A DNA stretch of 48,901 nt from Zygnema cylindricum (Eukaryota; Streptophyta; Zygnematophyceae; Zygnematales; Zygnemataceae): positions 1 through 48,901 of the forward strand of contig JBBHKE010000563.1 of NCBI GenBank assembly GCA_037447655.1, in the 5' to 3' direction. The notes below the pieces were generated by a model, which was not told the DNA's origin, searched no databases, and saw only the letters and a program-made list of their open reading frames with translations. Positions 1 through 10,844 of this stretch are shown here, piece after piece (position 1 is the first letter of the stretch; each line of letters opens with the position of its first letter). Position numbers and translations under genes: made by a program.

Positions 1-431
1 GAATAGGACTTAGAAAATTTTGGGTAGGTAGTTGCCTCTCCCAGAGAGCACCTTGTATAAATGGCAAACTTTGGCCAGCCATAACTATCAATTTACTTGA
101 CCATTTTCAGTGATTCTTTTTGCTGCGAACTCAAGGGAGTCCAGGCTACACAAAAGTGTAGTCAGTCACAAGTTTTTTCTTGCGTGGGTGGCTGCATTTA
201 TAAGGGAAAGTCAAAGTGGGTGAATGTGTCCAAAACTCATATTCTAACATTGCATTCTGTGGTGGAACTGAGCACATAAAAAGTCTTTTTTCACAAGGGT
301 GAAGTTATAATGGGTTTGTGATTGTCAAGGGGTCAGTCATTTGGGTTTATATCTACTTAGAGTCGGCACTATCTAGATAAGCTTCTTTTGGATCTGCGAT
401 TTTTGTGGGCAATGGAGCACACAAAGTTTCA
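1..431 (+). mobile_element. B3-type copia LTR, 3' part, cut by window edge
   Basis: This matches the 3' part of the solo LTR at 46534-47696 over its whole length: the AGGACTTAGAA motif, a TATA box, small hairpins and the closing stretch before TTTCA. It lies on the plus strand inside a reversed gag fragment that resumes at about 436, so it is probably an insertion into that gag. Its last 50 bases have diverged. Whether it is a solo LTR or the 3' LTR of a full element cannot be told, because the left side is outside the window. Confidence 0.8.
56..62 (+). promoter_or_regulatory. Candidate TATA box of the B3 LTR
   Basis: TATAAAT lies about 40 bases after AGGACTTAGAA (5-15) and just after the CTCTCCCAGAGAG inverted repeat. 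The corresponding place in the LTR at 35999-37078 holds a cleaner TATATAAAAG. The relative position is conserved among B-type LTRs, so this is probably the core promoter of the element. Confidence 0.5.
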
Positions 432-435
432 ACAT

Positions 436-1218
436 ATGCATAGATGCACTTAAGTCGATAATTCCGAAATTCTATGAGAGCACACTTCTGTTTTCGAGGG
501 ATCTCCTTCTCCTCCAAACTCTTGTTATATAGAAGCTCCCCATCCTCCTCCTCAAAGGACTTGTCCTCGGTCTCTCCTTTAACTTTTGTGACCACAAGTG
601 CCATCTTCTTCCCTCTAGAAAAACCCCCTCCACAGTTCTCTTTGAGCCTCAACTCAAACAGCTTAACACAATCCGCTATGAAGTTTCCCGACTTTTTGAA
701 AAAGTGACAAAGAGCGTTTGGGGGCCTCGTTCCTCGAGAGTGACCTCTCTCTCTTTTGTACAGTTTCTTCGTATCCTTCCCCCATCGGTTTTCTCCTGCA
801 GCTAGAGCTTGGATGCTCTTTTGCCCTCTCCTAATCTCAATTGTGTTCTCCTGCACAAGTATCTTCTGGACCACTGTGTTCCACTTATATTAACTGTGAG
901 TCATTTCTTGTACTCGGTACACTATATTTTCATACTCGTCGGGTAACTTCATGATGAGAGTGTTGACTTTCATCTTCATTGTACTTGTCCACCCGACACT
1001 CTCCATCTCCATATACAAACAAAAGAGATTATTACAATAGTCTAACATCTTTCCCCCTTGTAAGTATAATTCCCTAACTTTTGTTCGGCCAACTAGAGCT
1101 TCTGAATAGTACCAGCTCTATAGGTTTCCAAAAAACTCACCCACAACTCTTCGGCATTGTGAATGTGAAGATGAGGGGTTGCCAAAGGTTGAGATTCTGA
1201 AAAAGTGGCCATAGGATC
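436..1218 (-). pseudogene. gag: Reversed copia gag fragment reaching the protease site, family B3
   Basis: Read on the minus strand from about 1218 down, this is the C-terminal two thirds of a family-B Gag. It has the conserved stretches MKLPDEYENIV and QENTIEIRRG, a zinc knuckle near 690, and the start of the protease near 445 with a decayed DSG. In the knuckle the second cysteine is phenylalanine (CHFF instead of CHFC), so zinc binding should be lost. There are in-frame stops near 890 and 1100 and frameshifts at both ends. The N-terminus is absent beyond about 1218. It is a dead relative of the Gag at 38961-40172. Confidence 0.82.
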
Positions 1219-1740
1219 CATCAATTACAAGACAGGAAGCTAAGGAAAACAAATCTCTATATGAGAAAGCAAGGCTTAATTACTAAATAAGAAAGAAGAT
1301 AGATTATGTGACAAAATAAGCACTTTGTGCAAAAATAGTAGTAGGTGAAAAATGTGGAGAGAATCATTTAGTAGATTGATGATTAATTTTCAATGTGAGC
1401 ATGAGTACATTTTTATGTGTAGGTGACGTAGGTCCTACGCTACTTGTGTTTCACGTAAAGGAAATACAGTCTTAACTTGTGACCTACAAAATCGAATCAA
1501 TGGTCAAAATTCGCTGCGTGTCACATACTCAAAATCTGCGACAACTTGACTTGCCGTACGGTACAAGTCAATGACCATTTTTTGACGTCTACGCAAATAT
1601 AACTTGATGTCTACACAAATGTACCTTCATGTTTACTCAACTGTACCAAACCGTACTGGACCTACTCGACTTCTCGCACACGTAACAACTTTGATTTTTG
1701 TCCTTATTAGAAAATGGACACAAAATTTTAGCAGAAGAGT
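1219..1740. other. No gene seen; several GTAC sites
   Basis: No coding region or RNA gene is supported here. The stretch is AT-rich with GTAC-containing words near 1557-1662 (for example GTACGGTAC), as in the LTR U3 regions elsewhere in the window. It may be old LTR debris. Confidence 0.4.
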
Positions 1741-1990
1741 GAGGCAAGACGCACGGGAGGGGAGGGATAGAAATGAGGAAAGGGAAGAATGGGTAGAAAG
1801 GGTTGGGGAGTGAAAGAAAGAAGGGAAGGTAGAGAAGGGAGACGAGAAAGGGAAGGGTGAAGAGGGATAAGAGAAGTGAGGGCAGTGGTAGGAAGGAGCG
1901 AATGGTGGAAGGGGTGAAGGAGAGAAGAGAAAGAATGAAAGGAAGGGTGGTAATGGAAGGATGAGGAGAGAGGGGAGAGATGTCGGCAAC
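1741..1990. repeat. Purine-rich low-complexity tract
   Basis: About 250 bases of nearly pure A and G on the plus strand, made of variants of GGGAGGGAAAGAAGGGA. It is the strand-reversed counterpart of the pyrimidine tracts that start at 2400. The long apparent reading frames across it are caused by base composition, since almost no stop codons can form. Confidence 0.85.
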
Positions 1991-2399
1991 TGACGTCATT
2001 GCATCAAAAAAAATTATGCTGGTAACTAAATAAAAACTACTTGAGTTTTCCTTTTCTCGAAAACATTTCTCCATGCTCACTCGAAAACAACTTGAGAGGT
2101 ATCTCGACTTTTTTGAAGTAAGAGGGAAAAAACATGATTGCAAAAATGTTGATACACTTATCTTTTTTGTTTTATTGTATTCATTTATTCTTTTCTCATC
2201 TTATCTTTCCTTAGACACTGTGTTTATGGCAAACATGTTGCCGTAGAAAGACTCTCAGGCGATCTTTTCTAGTAGGTTTCTATGTGTAAAACGTATGCCA
2301 GCCAGTTGGACAGAATTTTGGTTTTTCAGAGTTTAGAATTTGCCAACGCACAAAAAAGTACAAACTGAATGTTCGAAACTAACAATAAATTTCTTACAC
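1991..2399. other. No gene seen
   Basis: AT-rich sequence between two low-complexity tracts. It contains a TGACGTCA palindrome near 1990, but nothing supports a gene or a mobile-element end. Confidence 0.4.
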
Positions 2400-4010
2400 G
2401 GTTTGTACACTTTTTTCTATGCTTCCACCTCTTCCCCCTAACCCCTCTCTTTCCTCGCTTTGTCTCTTTTATCCCCTTTCCCCCTCATCCATTTTTCTCT
2501 TTTTCTTTTTTTCCCCTTTTATCCCCGCTTGCTAGTCTTCTCACTTCCCCCGCTTTTCTTCCGCCTCTTCCCTCACTTCTCTCTCTTATCCCACCCCGCT
2601 CTCTTCCTCGGTTTATACCTCTCCCATTTCCTTCCCTCTTCCAAACTTCAATATCTTCCACAACTTCCCCCACTTCACAACTCCACCCTCTTTCCCTCTT
2701 CCCAACTTCACCCTCTTTCTTTCTTCCCAACTTCCACCTCTTTCCCTCTTCCCAGCTTCCCCATTTTTCACTCTTCCCAACTTCCCCCTCTTTCCTTTTC
2801 CCAAACTTTCTGCTCTCTCTCACTTCCCAACATCCCCTCTTTCCCCTCTTCCAAACTTCACCCTATTTCACGACGCCAACTTCCCTCTTTTTCCCTCGTA
2901 ACTTCCCCCTTTTTCCCTCTTCCCGAATTCCCCTCTTTCCCTCGTCCCAACTTTGCTCTCTTTCCCTCTTTCCTACTTCCCCTACTTTCCCCCTTCCTAG
3001 TTTTCCACCCCTTCCCTCTTCCCAACTCTCCCCTCTTTCCCTCTTCCCAACTTCCCCACTTTCCCTCTTCCCAAATTCCCCGCTTTTCCTCGTCCTAACT
3101 TCTCCCTCTTTCCCTCTTTCCGAATTCCCCATTTTCCCTCTTTCCAACTTCCCCCTCGTCCCCTTTTCCAACTTCTCCTCATTCCGCCTTATCATATTCC
3201 CCTCCTTCCTTCTTCCCACCTTCCCCCTCTTTCCCTCTTCCCACCTTCCCCCCCTTTCCCTCTCCCCAACCTCCCTTTCTTTCCCTTACCCCAACTTCCC
3301 CCTCGTCCCTCTTTCCAATTCTGCCACTTTTCGTCTTCCCATATTCCCCGCCTTTCCTCCTCCCAACTTCTCCCTCTTTACCTCTTCCCAACTTCTCCCT
3401 CTTTTCTTCTTTCCATAATCCCTTGCTTCCCTATTCCCAGCTTCACCCTCTTCCCACTCTTCCCAACTCCCCCCATCTTTGTCACTTCTCAACATCCCCT
3501 CTTCCCCCTTTCCCTCCTTTCCCTCTTTCGCCTTTTCTAACCCACCCTCTTGTACTCTTCCCAACTTCTTCCTCTTTCCCACTTCCCAACTTCCCCTATA
3601 TCCCCCTTCTCACCTCCCTCCTCTTTCCCTCTTCCAATCTTCCCCTTCTTTCCCTCTTACCAACTTCCTCACCTTTCCCTCTTCCCAACTTCTCCCTCTT
3701 TCCCTCTTCCCAAATTCCTCCTCCTTCCCTATTCCCAACTTCTCCCTCTTTTCCTTTCCCCAAATTTACCTCCTACACTCTTCTCAACTTTCCCCCTCTT
3801 TCCTTCTTCCTTGCTATCTCTCTTCCCAACTTCCGCCTCCTTCTCTTTTTCTAGCTCCCCCCTCCTTCTCCCTTCTCAACTCCCCTCTTTCCCTCTTCGC
3901 AACTTCCCCTTTCTTTCTTCTTCCCAAATTTCCCATCTTTCCCTCTTCCCAACTTCTCCCTATTTCCCTCTTCCCAACTCCCCCCTTGTTCCCTTAAACA
4001 CTTTTAGCAT
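2400..4010. repeat. Pyrimidine minisatellite, about 24-nt period
   Basis: About 1.6 kb of C and T on the plus strand built from degenerate repeats of a unit close to CCCTCTTCCCAACTTC plus CCCTCTTT. Interruptions are mostly single A residues at fixed positions of the unit, which gives the regular spacing of AACTT. Reading frames of 100-350 codons appear in all frames on both strands purely because stops are rare in such sequence. The tract could adopt triplex DNA, but that is inference. Confidence 0.85.
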
Positions 4011-4130
4011 CCTTCCGGTCATTTTCATATGCAACTTTTACATCCTTAACAATCTTGGGGGATTATTGTGGTAAAATTAAACTTTTTCGTTCATCTTTCT
4101 CTAATTCAATACCACTATTAGTTCTAAAAG

Positions 4131-4730
4131 CAAACCACTTCCCCCTTTTTCCTCCTTTACCGCTCTTCCTTCTTTTCCCCTCTTTATCCACTTCTTTTTA
4201 GTCCCTCCCTTTTTCCCTTTCCTACCTTTTCCCTTGCTTCTCTTTCTTCCATCTATTTTCGCCCTTGCCTCTATCCCCCCTTTCTACCTCCTTCCCTCTG
4301 CCCACTCTTCCCACTCGTCCCTTTTTTCCAACTCTTCCCTATATTCCTTATTTTCCCCCTCTTCTCCGTCTTCCCTCTCTTCTCTCTTTCGCCATAGTTG
4401 TATCTCTTCTCCCTCATCCCTATCTTTTCCTCTCCTCTTCCACACCGTAATTATCTTTTTGTCTTTCTCAACATCCCTTTCGCCGCCCTCTTCCCACTTT
4501 CCTCTACCCTTTCTTCCTTCTCTTCCCTCTCTTCCCCTTCTTTCATCCTCCATTTCTTCTATTTTCACTCTTGCCTCTTTTTCTCCTATCTTCTCTTCCC
4601 CTTTTCCGCCTCTCCCTCCACTTCCCTCTGTTCCCTCTCTTCCCTCTTTCCTCACTCTTCACTCTCTTGCTTCTCTTTCTTCTCTTTTTTATTTTATCCC
4701 CTTTCCTCTTTATCCATCTCTTCTCCTCTT
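4131..4730. repeat. Pyrimidine-rich low-complexity tract
   Basis: C/T-rich sequence without the clear 24-nt unit of the preceding block, ending where the heptamer array begins. A short ordinary stretch (4011-4130) separates it from the minisatellite. No protein can be supported from its long reading frames. Confidence 0.75.
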
Positions 4731-5052
4731 TTCCCTCCTCCCTCCTCCCTCCCTCCTCCCTCATCCCTCCTCCCTCCTCCCTCCTCCCTCCTCCCTCCTT
4801 CCTCCCTCCTCCCTCCTCCCTCTCTCCTCCCTCCCCCCTCCCCCCCTCCCCCCTCCCCCCTCCCCCCTCCCCTCTCCTCCCTCCTCCCTCCTCCCTCCTC
4901 CCTCCTCCCTCCCCCCTCCTCCCTCCTCCCTCCTCCCTCCTCCCTCCTCCCTCCCCCCTCCTCCCTCCTCCCTCCTCCCTCCTCCCTCCTCATTTCTCTC
5001 TCCTCATTTCTCCCTCCTCCCTCCTCCCTCCTCCCTCCTCCCTCCTCCCTCC
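4731..5052. repeat. CTCCCTC heptamer array
   Basis: About 320 bases of almost perfect tandem CTCCCTC, with local C expansions around 4827-4870 and CTCATTT interruptions near 4990-5010. The minus strand reads as repeated GGGAGGA, with four or more G-triplets in every 30 bases, the pattern of G-quadruplex-forming DNA. Its translation as arginine/glutamate/glycine repeats is an artefact. Confidence 0.9.
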
Positions 5053-5758
5053 TATATATAAATGAGTATAGATAAGGGTGCGTCGTAATCGATACTTTGA
5101 TAAAGTATTTTGGTTTGCAGTGAAAATTCTTCGTACTACTTTGAATGGCGCCCAATGTGCGAAAATGAATTCGGAACTTTGACATGTGACGATTGTAGAT
5201 GTTGGTTCATTTTTGTGACGGTTGGAGACGACTATGAAACTTCCGCCAATTAGTGTCGCCAACAAAAACAACGACACTTGTAGACATCTAAATTTTTCTA
5301 ATTTTGTGATATTGTAGACTTTTAGGGTTTTGTGAAAATGTGACGTTGTGCTCACTTGTGATAACGTTGACGTCACAAATTCAAAAAACTTTTTGCCATG
5401 GCTATCCGATTTTCGTTTTTTCAACTTTTCTCACTTGGCTTGCCATAAAAATATACCTAATGGTAGTCAAAAGAATTATTTTTCAAATATCTTTCATTTC
5501 ATACCAATGTTGTCATGCCTCTTTCAAAAAAGTGTGAGATAAAAGCGATAATGTGAGAGGGAAAGGGGAGAGGCGACAACGGGGCAAAAATTTGCAAAGG
5601 ACCCATTAATGAAATTGGAGGTCCGAGACCCTTGCATATTTTTTTCCGTACATGCTCATCTTTTCCATACATGCATGTGACGGACAAGATAAAAATAGCG
5701 TCTCTCTCGTCCTAAAAAATTTCCGCTCATGTGGCACGTGCGTGGGTCGTTTTTCATT
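5053..5758. other. No gene seen
   Basis: Unique-looking sequence with no recognisable domain. A minus-strand reading frame (about 5424 to 5000) runs into the heptamer array and looks spurious. A TGACGTCA palindrome lies near 5369. Confidence 0.4.
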
Positions 5759-6945
5759 TGTTGTTTGGGAGATACTTGAACTGAAATCACATCTCGAGGT
5801 GGTTTCTGATGAAGTTTTTGGCCTAAGGGTCGTCGAAAAGATTAAAATGCCAAAATGAGTTCACAAGACGACAAACATGGAGTACATTCAAGTTATCGAA
5901 TTGACGTTTACTGTACTGTGGTAAAATTGATTTCATCGTACGGCTAAAGTTTTTCTTCGTTAAGGATGAATTTTGTGGAAAACGACAGAGAAATGTAGAT
6001 ACTTTAATACATGGTGACACACTGTAAAGCTGCCACCTGCAATAATTGTTGATTTCGGAAAGCCTTAAGTCTTGGTATATTAGTATGACGGCAGAAAGGT
6101 AGTAATTTGTAGCGTAAGTTTTATAAGGATATGCGTCATCACTTGAGTGCAGTACAGGACAACGCAGCTGCTATGCAGACAGAGCCACGCAGCTCCTATG
6201 CTGACAGAGCAGCGCAGCAGCGCAACTGCTATGCAGACAGAGCAGCGCAGCAGCGAAGCTGCGACATAGACAGGACAAACGCAGCTGCGGTTACTTTGGA
6301 TATGATCCGTACAAACAACGCAGCTGCTGCTATCTTGGATATGATTCGCTGAGGGACACCACAGCTGCGGGTGATGTGAATGTGATCCAATACGGGACAA
6401 CGCAGCTGCAATTGATATGAATCAGGTCAACGAACGAGATTCATAAGAGTATTACAAGTGACTTAGCCGACAAGTATTTGTAAAATCACTTAATATAGAT
6501 TCTGAGTAATATTGACTGTACGATGATAGATTGGGTTGGCACGATTAGGAACACGTAGATCTCAGTAGGTGGGTTGATTTTGGACGTACCTCTTAAGTAC
6601 AGTTGTATCGGCGATAAAACACCGAAAGTATAAGACTTAGGACTTAGAGCCTTTTTAAGTATCCAGACTTCCAAGTAGTAAAACTGCAAACTGTTTTTGG
6701 GAAACTTCTGAGTAATATATCTTGAGTGTTGTAGAGTCAATTGTGTTGAAACTCTGGGAGTTGTCAGTGTTTATGCTACTCTATATTCTGATATAGTTTT
6801 GTAAGGTTTGGATGCTTTTGCAAGAATTGGTTAGCACTTCAAAATAGCTGTTTGGTAGGATACTTGATAGCTTCTAAGAGTGTATCATGTCTACTTCTAC
6901 TACTACTGCTGCTCCTCCACCTGCACCGGTGGTCGTAGAACAATA
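5759..6945 (+). mobile_element. 5' LTR of family-A copia copy 1; left end uncertain
   Basis: The right end is secure. ACAATA at 6940-6945 stands where other family-A LTRs end in ACAACA, followed at once by the primer-binding site. The left end is proposed at TGTTGTTTGGG because other family-A LTRs start TGTTGTTTTT or TGTTGGTTTT, and this gives about 1.2 kb. It contains AGGACTTAGAG at 6639-6649 and a cluster of CAGCTG repeats. The gag start codon (6887) lies within it. Confidence 0.6.
6163..6410. repeat. CAGCTG-centred imperfect tandem repeats in LTR
   Basis: Blocks of ACGCAGCTGC or close variants recur, with linkers such as TATGCAGACAGAGC and TTGGATATGAT, giving a degenerate ladder. The core CAGCTG is a palindrome (E-box type). 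The position, in the upstream part of an LTR, suggests enhancer-like repeats, but no function is shown. Confidence 0.7.
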
Positions 6946-6957
6946 GGTTATGGGCCT
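6946..6957 (+). other. Primer-binding site, initiator tRNA-Met anticodon arm
   Basis: GGTTATGGGCCT directly follows the LTR end. It matches, with one change at its last base, the complement of GGGCCCATAACC in the anticodon arm of initiator tRNA-Met (tRNA recalled from memory). The same site follows the LTR in the other copia copies. Confidence 0.75.
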
Positions 6958-8154
6958 GTCTTCAAGAATTCCTATCTTTTCCGAGGAAAAGAATGCTTTC
7001 TGGGCGGATATGGTGGAGACACATTTTGAGAATGTTAATCTTTTGGATATATTGGATGGTTCGCTGGATGAATCTGATCCGTCATGGTCTAAGAAAAATA
7101 CACACGCTCGTTCTATTCTGAAATTTTGTATATCTGAGGACTTAGCTTTGTCTCGGATAAAAATGAAAAAAGCAATTGATATCTGGAAATCTCTTAAAAA
7201 TGATTATGAAAATGCTACTGTCCAGGTAGAGCTTCTATTGGCTGGAAAAATTTGGGACTGTAAGTACACTGCGGTACAATGGCTGAATATTCTAACAAAT
7301 TCCGCATCCTTGTAGATGCACATGCTTGTGCAGGTGGGGTGTTTCCTCCGTTTCAACAAGCAGCTTTGCTCATGAGGGGTCTCCCTTGTAGTATGAAAGG
7401 AGCATCTGACATGCTCAAACAAAAAGATAAAGCTAGCTGGACTTTACAGTTAGCCATCAATGTTTTACTAGAGGAGGAAGCTACATCTAATGTTCTCAAT
7501 GTTGAGCAAATAGAGGCTTTTAATTCAGACTTTGGGAGGAAAGGTCAGTTTAATCAGCAACGTAATCAGTTTACCCAGTTCAGACAGTTTAATCAGGGTG
7601 GAAATAGACAATCCAACAATGCATGTTTTTATTGCAGTGAGAGAGGTCCTGGATACAAATTTTGTCCTAAACTTAAACAAGCTAACGATACAGGTTTATA
7701 CAGGCCGGGATGGCAACAAAGTCAGTTTTACAAAAGCCTCACGGGGCCTACACCTCGTGAAAATGAAGTGTTTTCAGCTTCTTCATCACTCCAAGACGAG
7801 ACTTTGACATTTTCTGAGGAGGACGACACGGATCTCTTCGCTATGGCGGCAACAATAGAGGGCGCAAAGGACCCTGGATGGATAATGGATAAAGGAGAGT
7901 CAGCCCACATGTGCTGGAACAAGGCCATCTTCAAAAATCTGAAAGCAACGTCGGAGAAAAATATTTATTATGCTTGTGGAATGAGTGTCCAGACTCGTGC
8001 TATGGGTGATGTGTCCTTGCTAGTTGATGTAGAAGGAAAATTAATTGAAAGAACCCTTCACAATGTCTTATTTGTGCCTGACTTTAAGAAAAATCTGTTT
8101 TTTACGTTGTTGGTAGAGAGTAAAGGCTTTGAGGTTAATTTGAAAAATGGTCTG

Positions 8155-8210
8155 CAGGTTGTTAGCAAAAATGGCAAGGTTGCAGGTTGTTAGCAAAAAT
8201 GGCAAGGTTG
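8155..8210 (+). repeat. 28-bp tandem duplication in gag-pol
   Basis: 8155-8182 and 8183-8210 are identical, each beginning CAGGTTGTTAGC. As 28 is not a multiple of three, it breaks the frame between protease and integrase. It looks like a recent replication-slippage event. Confidence 0.95.
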
Positions 8211-9775
8211 CGGTTACAGGTACTACAGATAGTAGCAAGATGTACCGCATGGATATGGCTAATGCCAAGGAGAATGATGTTTTGTACTCCGGTATTTTGC
8301 ACTCAGATGAGTTGTGGCATAAAAGATTAGGACATGTAAACTATGATAGTTTGAGGAAAATGGTCACTGCTGGAAAAATAAAAGGTGTATCAATCACAGA
8401 TGAGCCGGTCAAAACTTGTGATGGTTGCGCTTTAGGCAAAATCCACAGATTGCCATTTCCTAAAGAGTTTGAGCATCAGTCAACAAAACTTTTACAACAA
8501 ATTCATTCGGATGTTTTTGGTCCTGCGAAGGTTCCATCTGCCGGGGGGATGAAATATATGGTCACCTTCACAGATGATTTCTCCAGGTTTACAAGAGTTT
8601 ACTTCATGAAGGAGAAGAGTGAAGTGTTTGGTCACTTCAAACACTATAAAGCATGGGTTGAAAAACTTCATAATTAACCTATTTTGCAGCTCAGATCGGA
8701 CAATGGTGGTGAATATACGTCAAAAGAATTTGAAACCTTTTTACTCGAGGAAGGTATTAGTCATCTGTTGACTGTTCCATATTCACCGGAACAAAATGGG
8801 ATGTCGGAAAGACTAAATAGAACTCTCAGAGAGAGCTCTAAGTCGATGCTCGCAGATAAAAATGTGGATCCGAAATTCTGGGCTGAGGCTCTAAATTGTG
8901 CAGTTTATATTAAGAATACGATAGCATCCAGATCGGTAGACACTACTCCTTACCAGATTTGGACAGGTAGCAAACCAGATGTTAGCCATTTCAAAGTCTT
9001 TGGTAGTCAATGCTTTATCTTGGATACGTCTACGGACAGATGGAAAATGGAACCGAAGGGATTACCAGGTATTTTGTTAGGATATGATGATCACTCTAAA
9101 GGTTACAAAGTCTTTGTATTTGAGAGGCAGAAAATAGTTGTAGCAAGGAATATCATTGTCAAAGATGAACTAGACTCGATAGATTTATTTCAAATGACAG
9201 AGCAGCAAAAGCAACAAAAAGTACAGGAGTATGTCATCTTAGATTGCATGCAAGAAATTGTCCCGCAGGTGCAACATTCTCCGGTAATGACTCCAGAGTC
9301 AGACTCTCTCCGAATTCCTCATCCAGTTCAATTCCCACCGGACCACCAGCAGTCAATACACACGGATAACAACTAGCGGAATCAGCCACACACGGATCAC
9401 AACCAGCGCAATCAGCGCAATGCGCGGCATCCGACGATCTGAGCCTCAGAATTTCCGGGGGGAAGAAGATCCAGCAGCCGCCTGCAAGCAAGCTCTCACT
9501 TTGCCTACTCGACAGCCTCAGGGGAGCCCTTGGCCATCCAAGAGGCCTTCTCATCACCAGAGCGGAATCACTCGATGGAGGCAGCAAACGACGAAATGAA
9601 GTCGATCATAGAGGCCCAAACATGGGAGCTTGTGGAACTTCCTCCAGATCGAAAGGCGATCGGCAACAAATGGGTATTCAAGGTGAAGTTAAATCCCGAT
9701 AACACCATTGAACGATATAAGGCCAGACTTGTGGCAAAGGTTTATAATCAAAAGAAAGGAATCAATTTTGAAGAA

Positions 9776-10844
9776 AGGAAGGAAGGAGTCTCCTTAAACC
9801 AAGACTTGTTCCAGCACATGTGTGAAGAGCTGTCGGAATCCATTATCTATCTGAGGTCCTTTTCTCCTTCCATCATATCGAGTTTGGCAAGAGCAAAGAA
9901 CTCTTTGTCGTTTTCTTCTTCAATTTCGTATCCTCCGCTGAAAATGCAACAGTTTTATTCGGAGGTTTTTGGGAAATGGGAGGTCCGTGGTGTCTCCATC
10001 CTTTCCGAAAGGTACCTGTTTCAAGAGCTTTTACATACAAAGGACAAGCTCTGAAGGAGTGACCATCAGTATAGCAATAAACACATTTCTCAAACTGAGG
10101 ATTAAACTGATTCCCTTGATATCTACTTTCCCTTTGAAACTGAGTCGTAAATGCTACAGCTAGTTTTCTAAATCCTTAAACTGTTTGAGTAGCCTCTTCT
10201 GCCAAGATAAACTCTATATCTGTTTGCAAATTCCAAAGAGGTTTAAACATTTTTTTCATTTCATCTGAGGCTCCTTTATATTCATTAGGAAGCCTTTTTA
10301 GGAGAATCATGGCCTCATGATAAGGGGAGAAAGTCCCCCCTGAACATGCATTTTTTGACAGTAATATTCGAAACCGATAAGTGTATTCCACCATGCTACC
10401 ACATGTGTACTTATACTCATAGATATGACCAGCAGTTATAATCTCATGCTGGTCACTAGCTTTAACATAAGAAGATTTCAATGCATCCCACAATTCTGAT
10501 GCCTTTGTAACATTAATATATGTCATATGCAATTCTTTTGATATCATAAGCTTTACTAAATGCAAAGCCTGGTCATTTTTTTGATCAAAGCTGGCATCAG
10601 ATTCTGCCAGTGATCCATTTAACACATCAATAAGTTTCACTTGCTTGAAGTAAGACTTAACCAAATCTGCCCAATATAGATATTCGCGTCCATAAAAGAC
10701 CGGAATTCGTGAAAGTCGGCCCGTGACCTGTTTTTCTGAGACATCGCGTCCATCAAAGACCGGAATTCGTGAAAGCGGGCCCGTGACCTGTTTTTCTGAG
10801 ACAACTGCTGGCACTAAAGATGAAGAAGATGCAGCAGTAGTCAT
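9776..10844 (-). pseudogene. gag: Reversed family-A copia gag and protease start
   Basis: Read on the minus strand from ATG at 10844, inside the LTR. A serine/alanine-rich leader is followed by a PBS-encoded VTGP and then SRIPVF, a Gag body to about 10176, a TAA, and further Gag in the same region. The zinc knuckle (CVYC...H...C, near 10060) keeps all four ligands. Near 9830 the protease site reads MDSDSSSHMC, where relatives have MDSG. Its preceding tryptophan codon has become TAG. The copy stops near 9780, where it meets the plus-strand family-A copy. A 60-nt duplication repeats the leader/PBS/SRIPVF segment. Confidence 0.85.
10684..10803 (-). repeat. 60-nt tandem duplication covering LTR end, PBS and gag start
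   Basis: 10684-10743 and 10744-10803 differ at only a few bases. On the minus strand each unit holds the last 15 bases of the LTR, the primer-binding site and the SRIPVF codons. The reading frame is kept because 60 is a multiple of three, and the element has two primer-binding sites in a row. Confidence 0.93.

Larger units (their letters stand above)
6887..9775 (+). pseudogene. gag-pol: Family-A copia gag-pol, truncated in reverse transcriptase
   Basis: The frame starts at ATG 6887 inside the LTR. It meets a TAG at 6944 made by decay of the LTR end (CAACAG to CAATAG) and resumes as MGLSSRIPIF. Domains follow in copia order. Gag has a zinc knuckle near 7626 whose histidine is proline. The protease has DKG in place of DSG near 7890. 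The integrase has its zinc motif (HKRLGH, CDGC) near 8320-8430 and catalytic HSD, RSDNGGEY and PEQNG...E. The start of reverse transcriptase (WELVELPPDRKAIG) is near 9630. Frameshifts lie near 7270 and 8182 (a 28-bp duplication), and a TAA lies at 8675. At 9775 it is cut, before the catalytic core, against a reversed family-A copy. Confidence 0.88.

Noticed and set aside
2369-3418. A 349-codon open frame, and others at 3423-4074 and 4234-5075
   Set aside because: They follow from C/T-only sequence, which cannot form stop codons. All frames on both strands stay open and the peptides are low-complexity.
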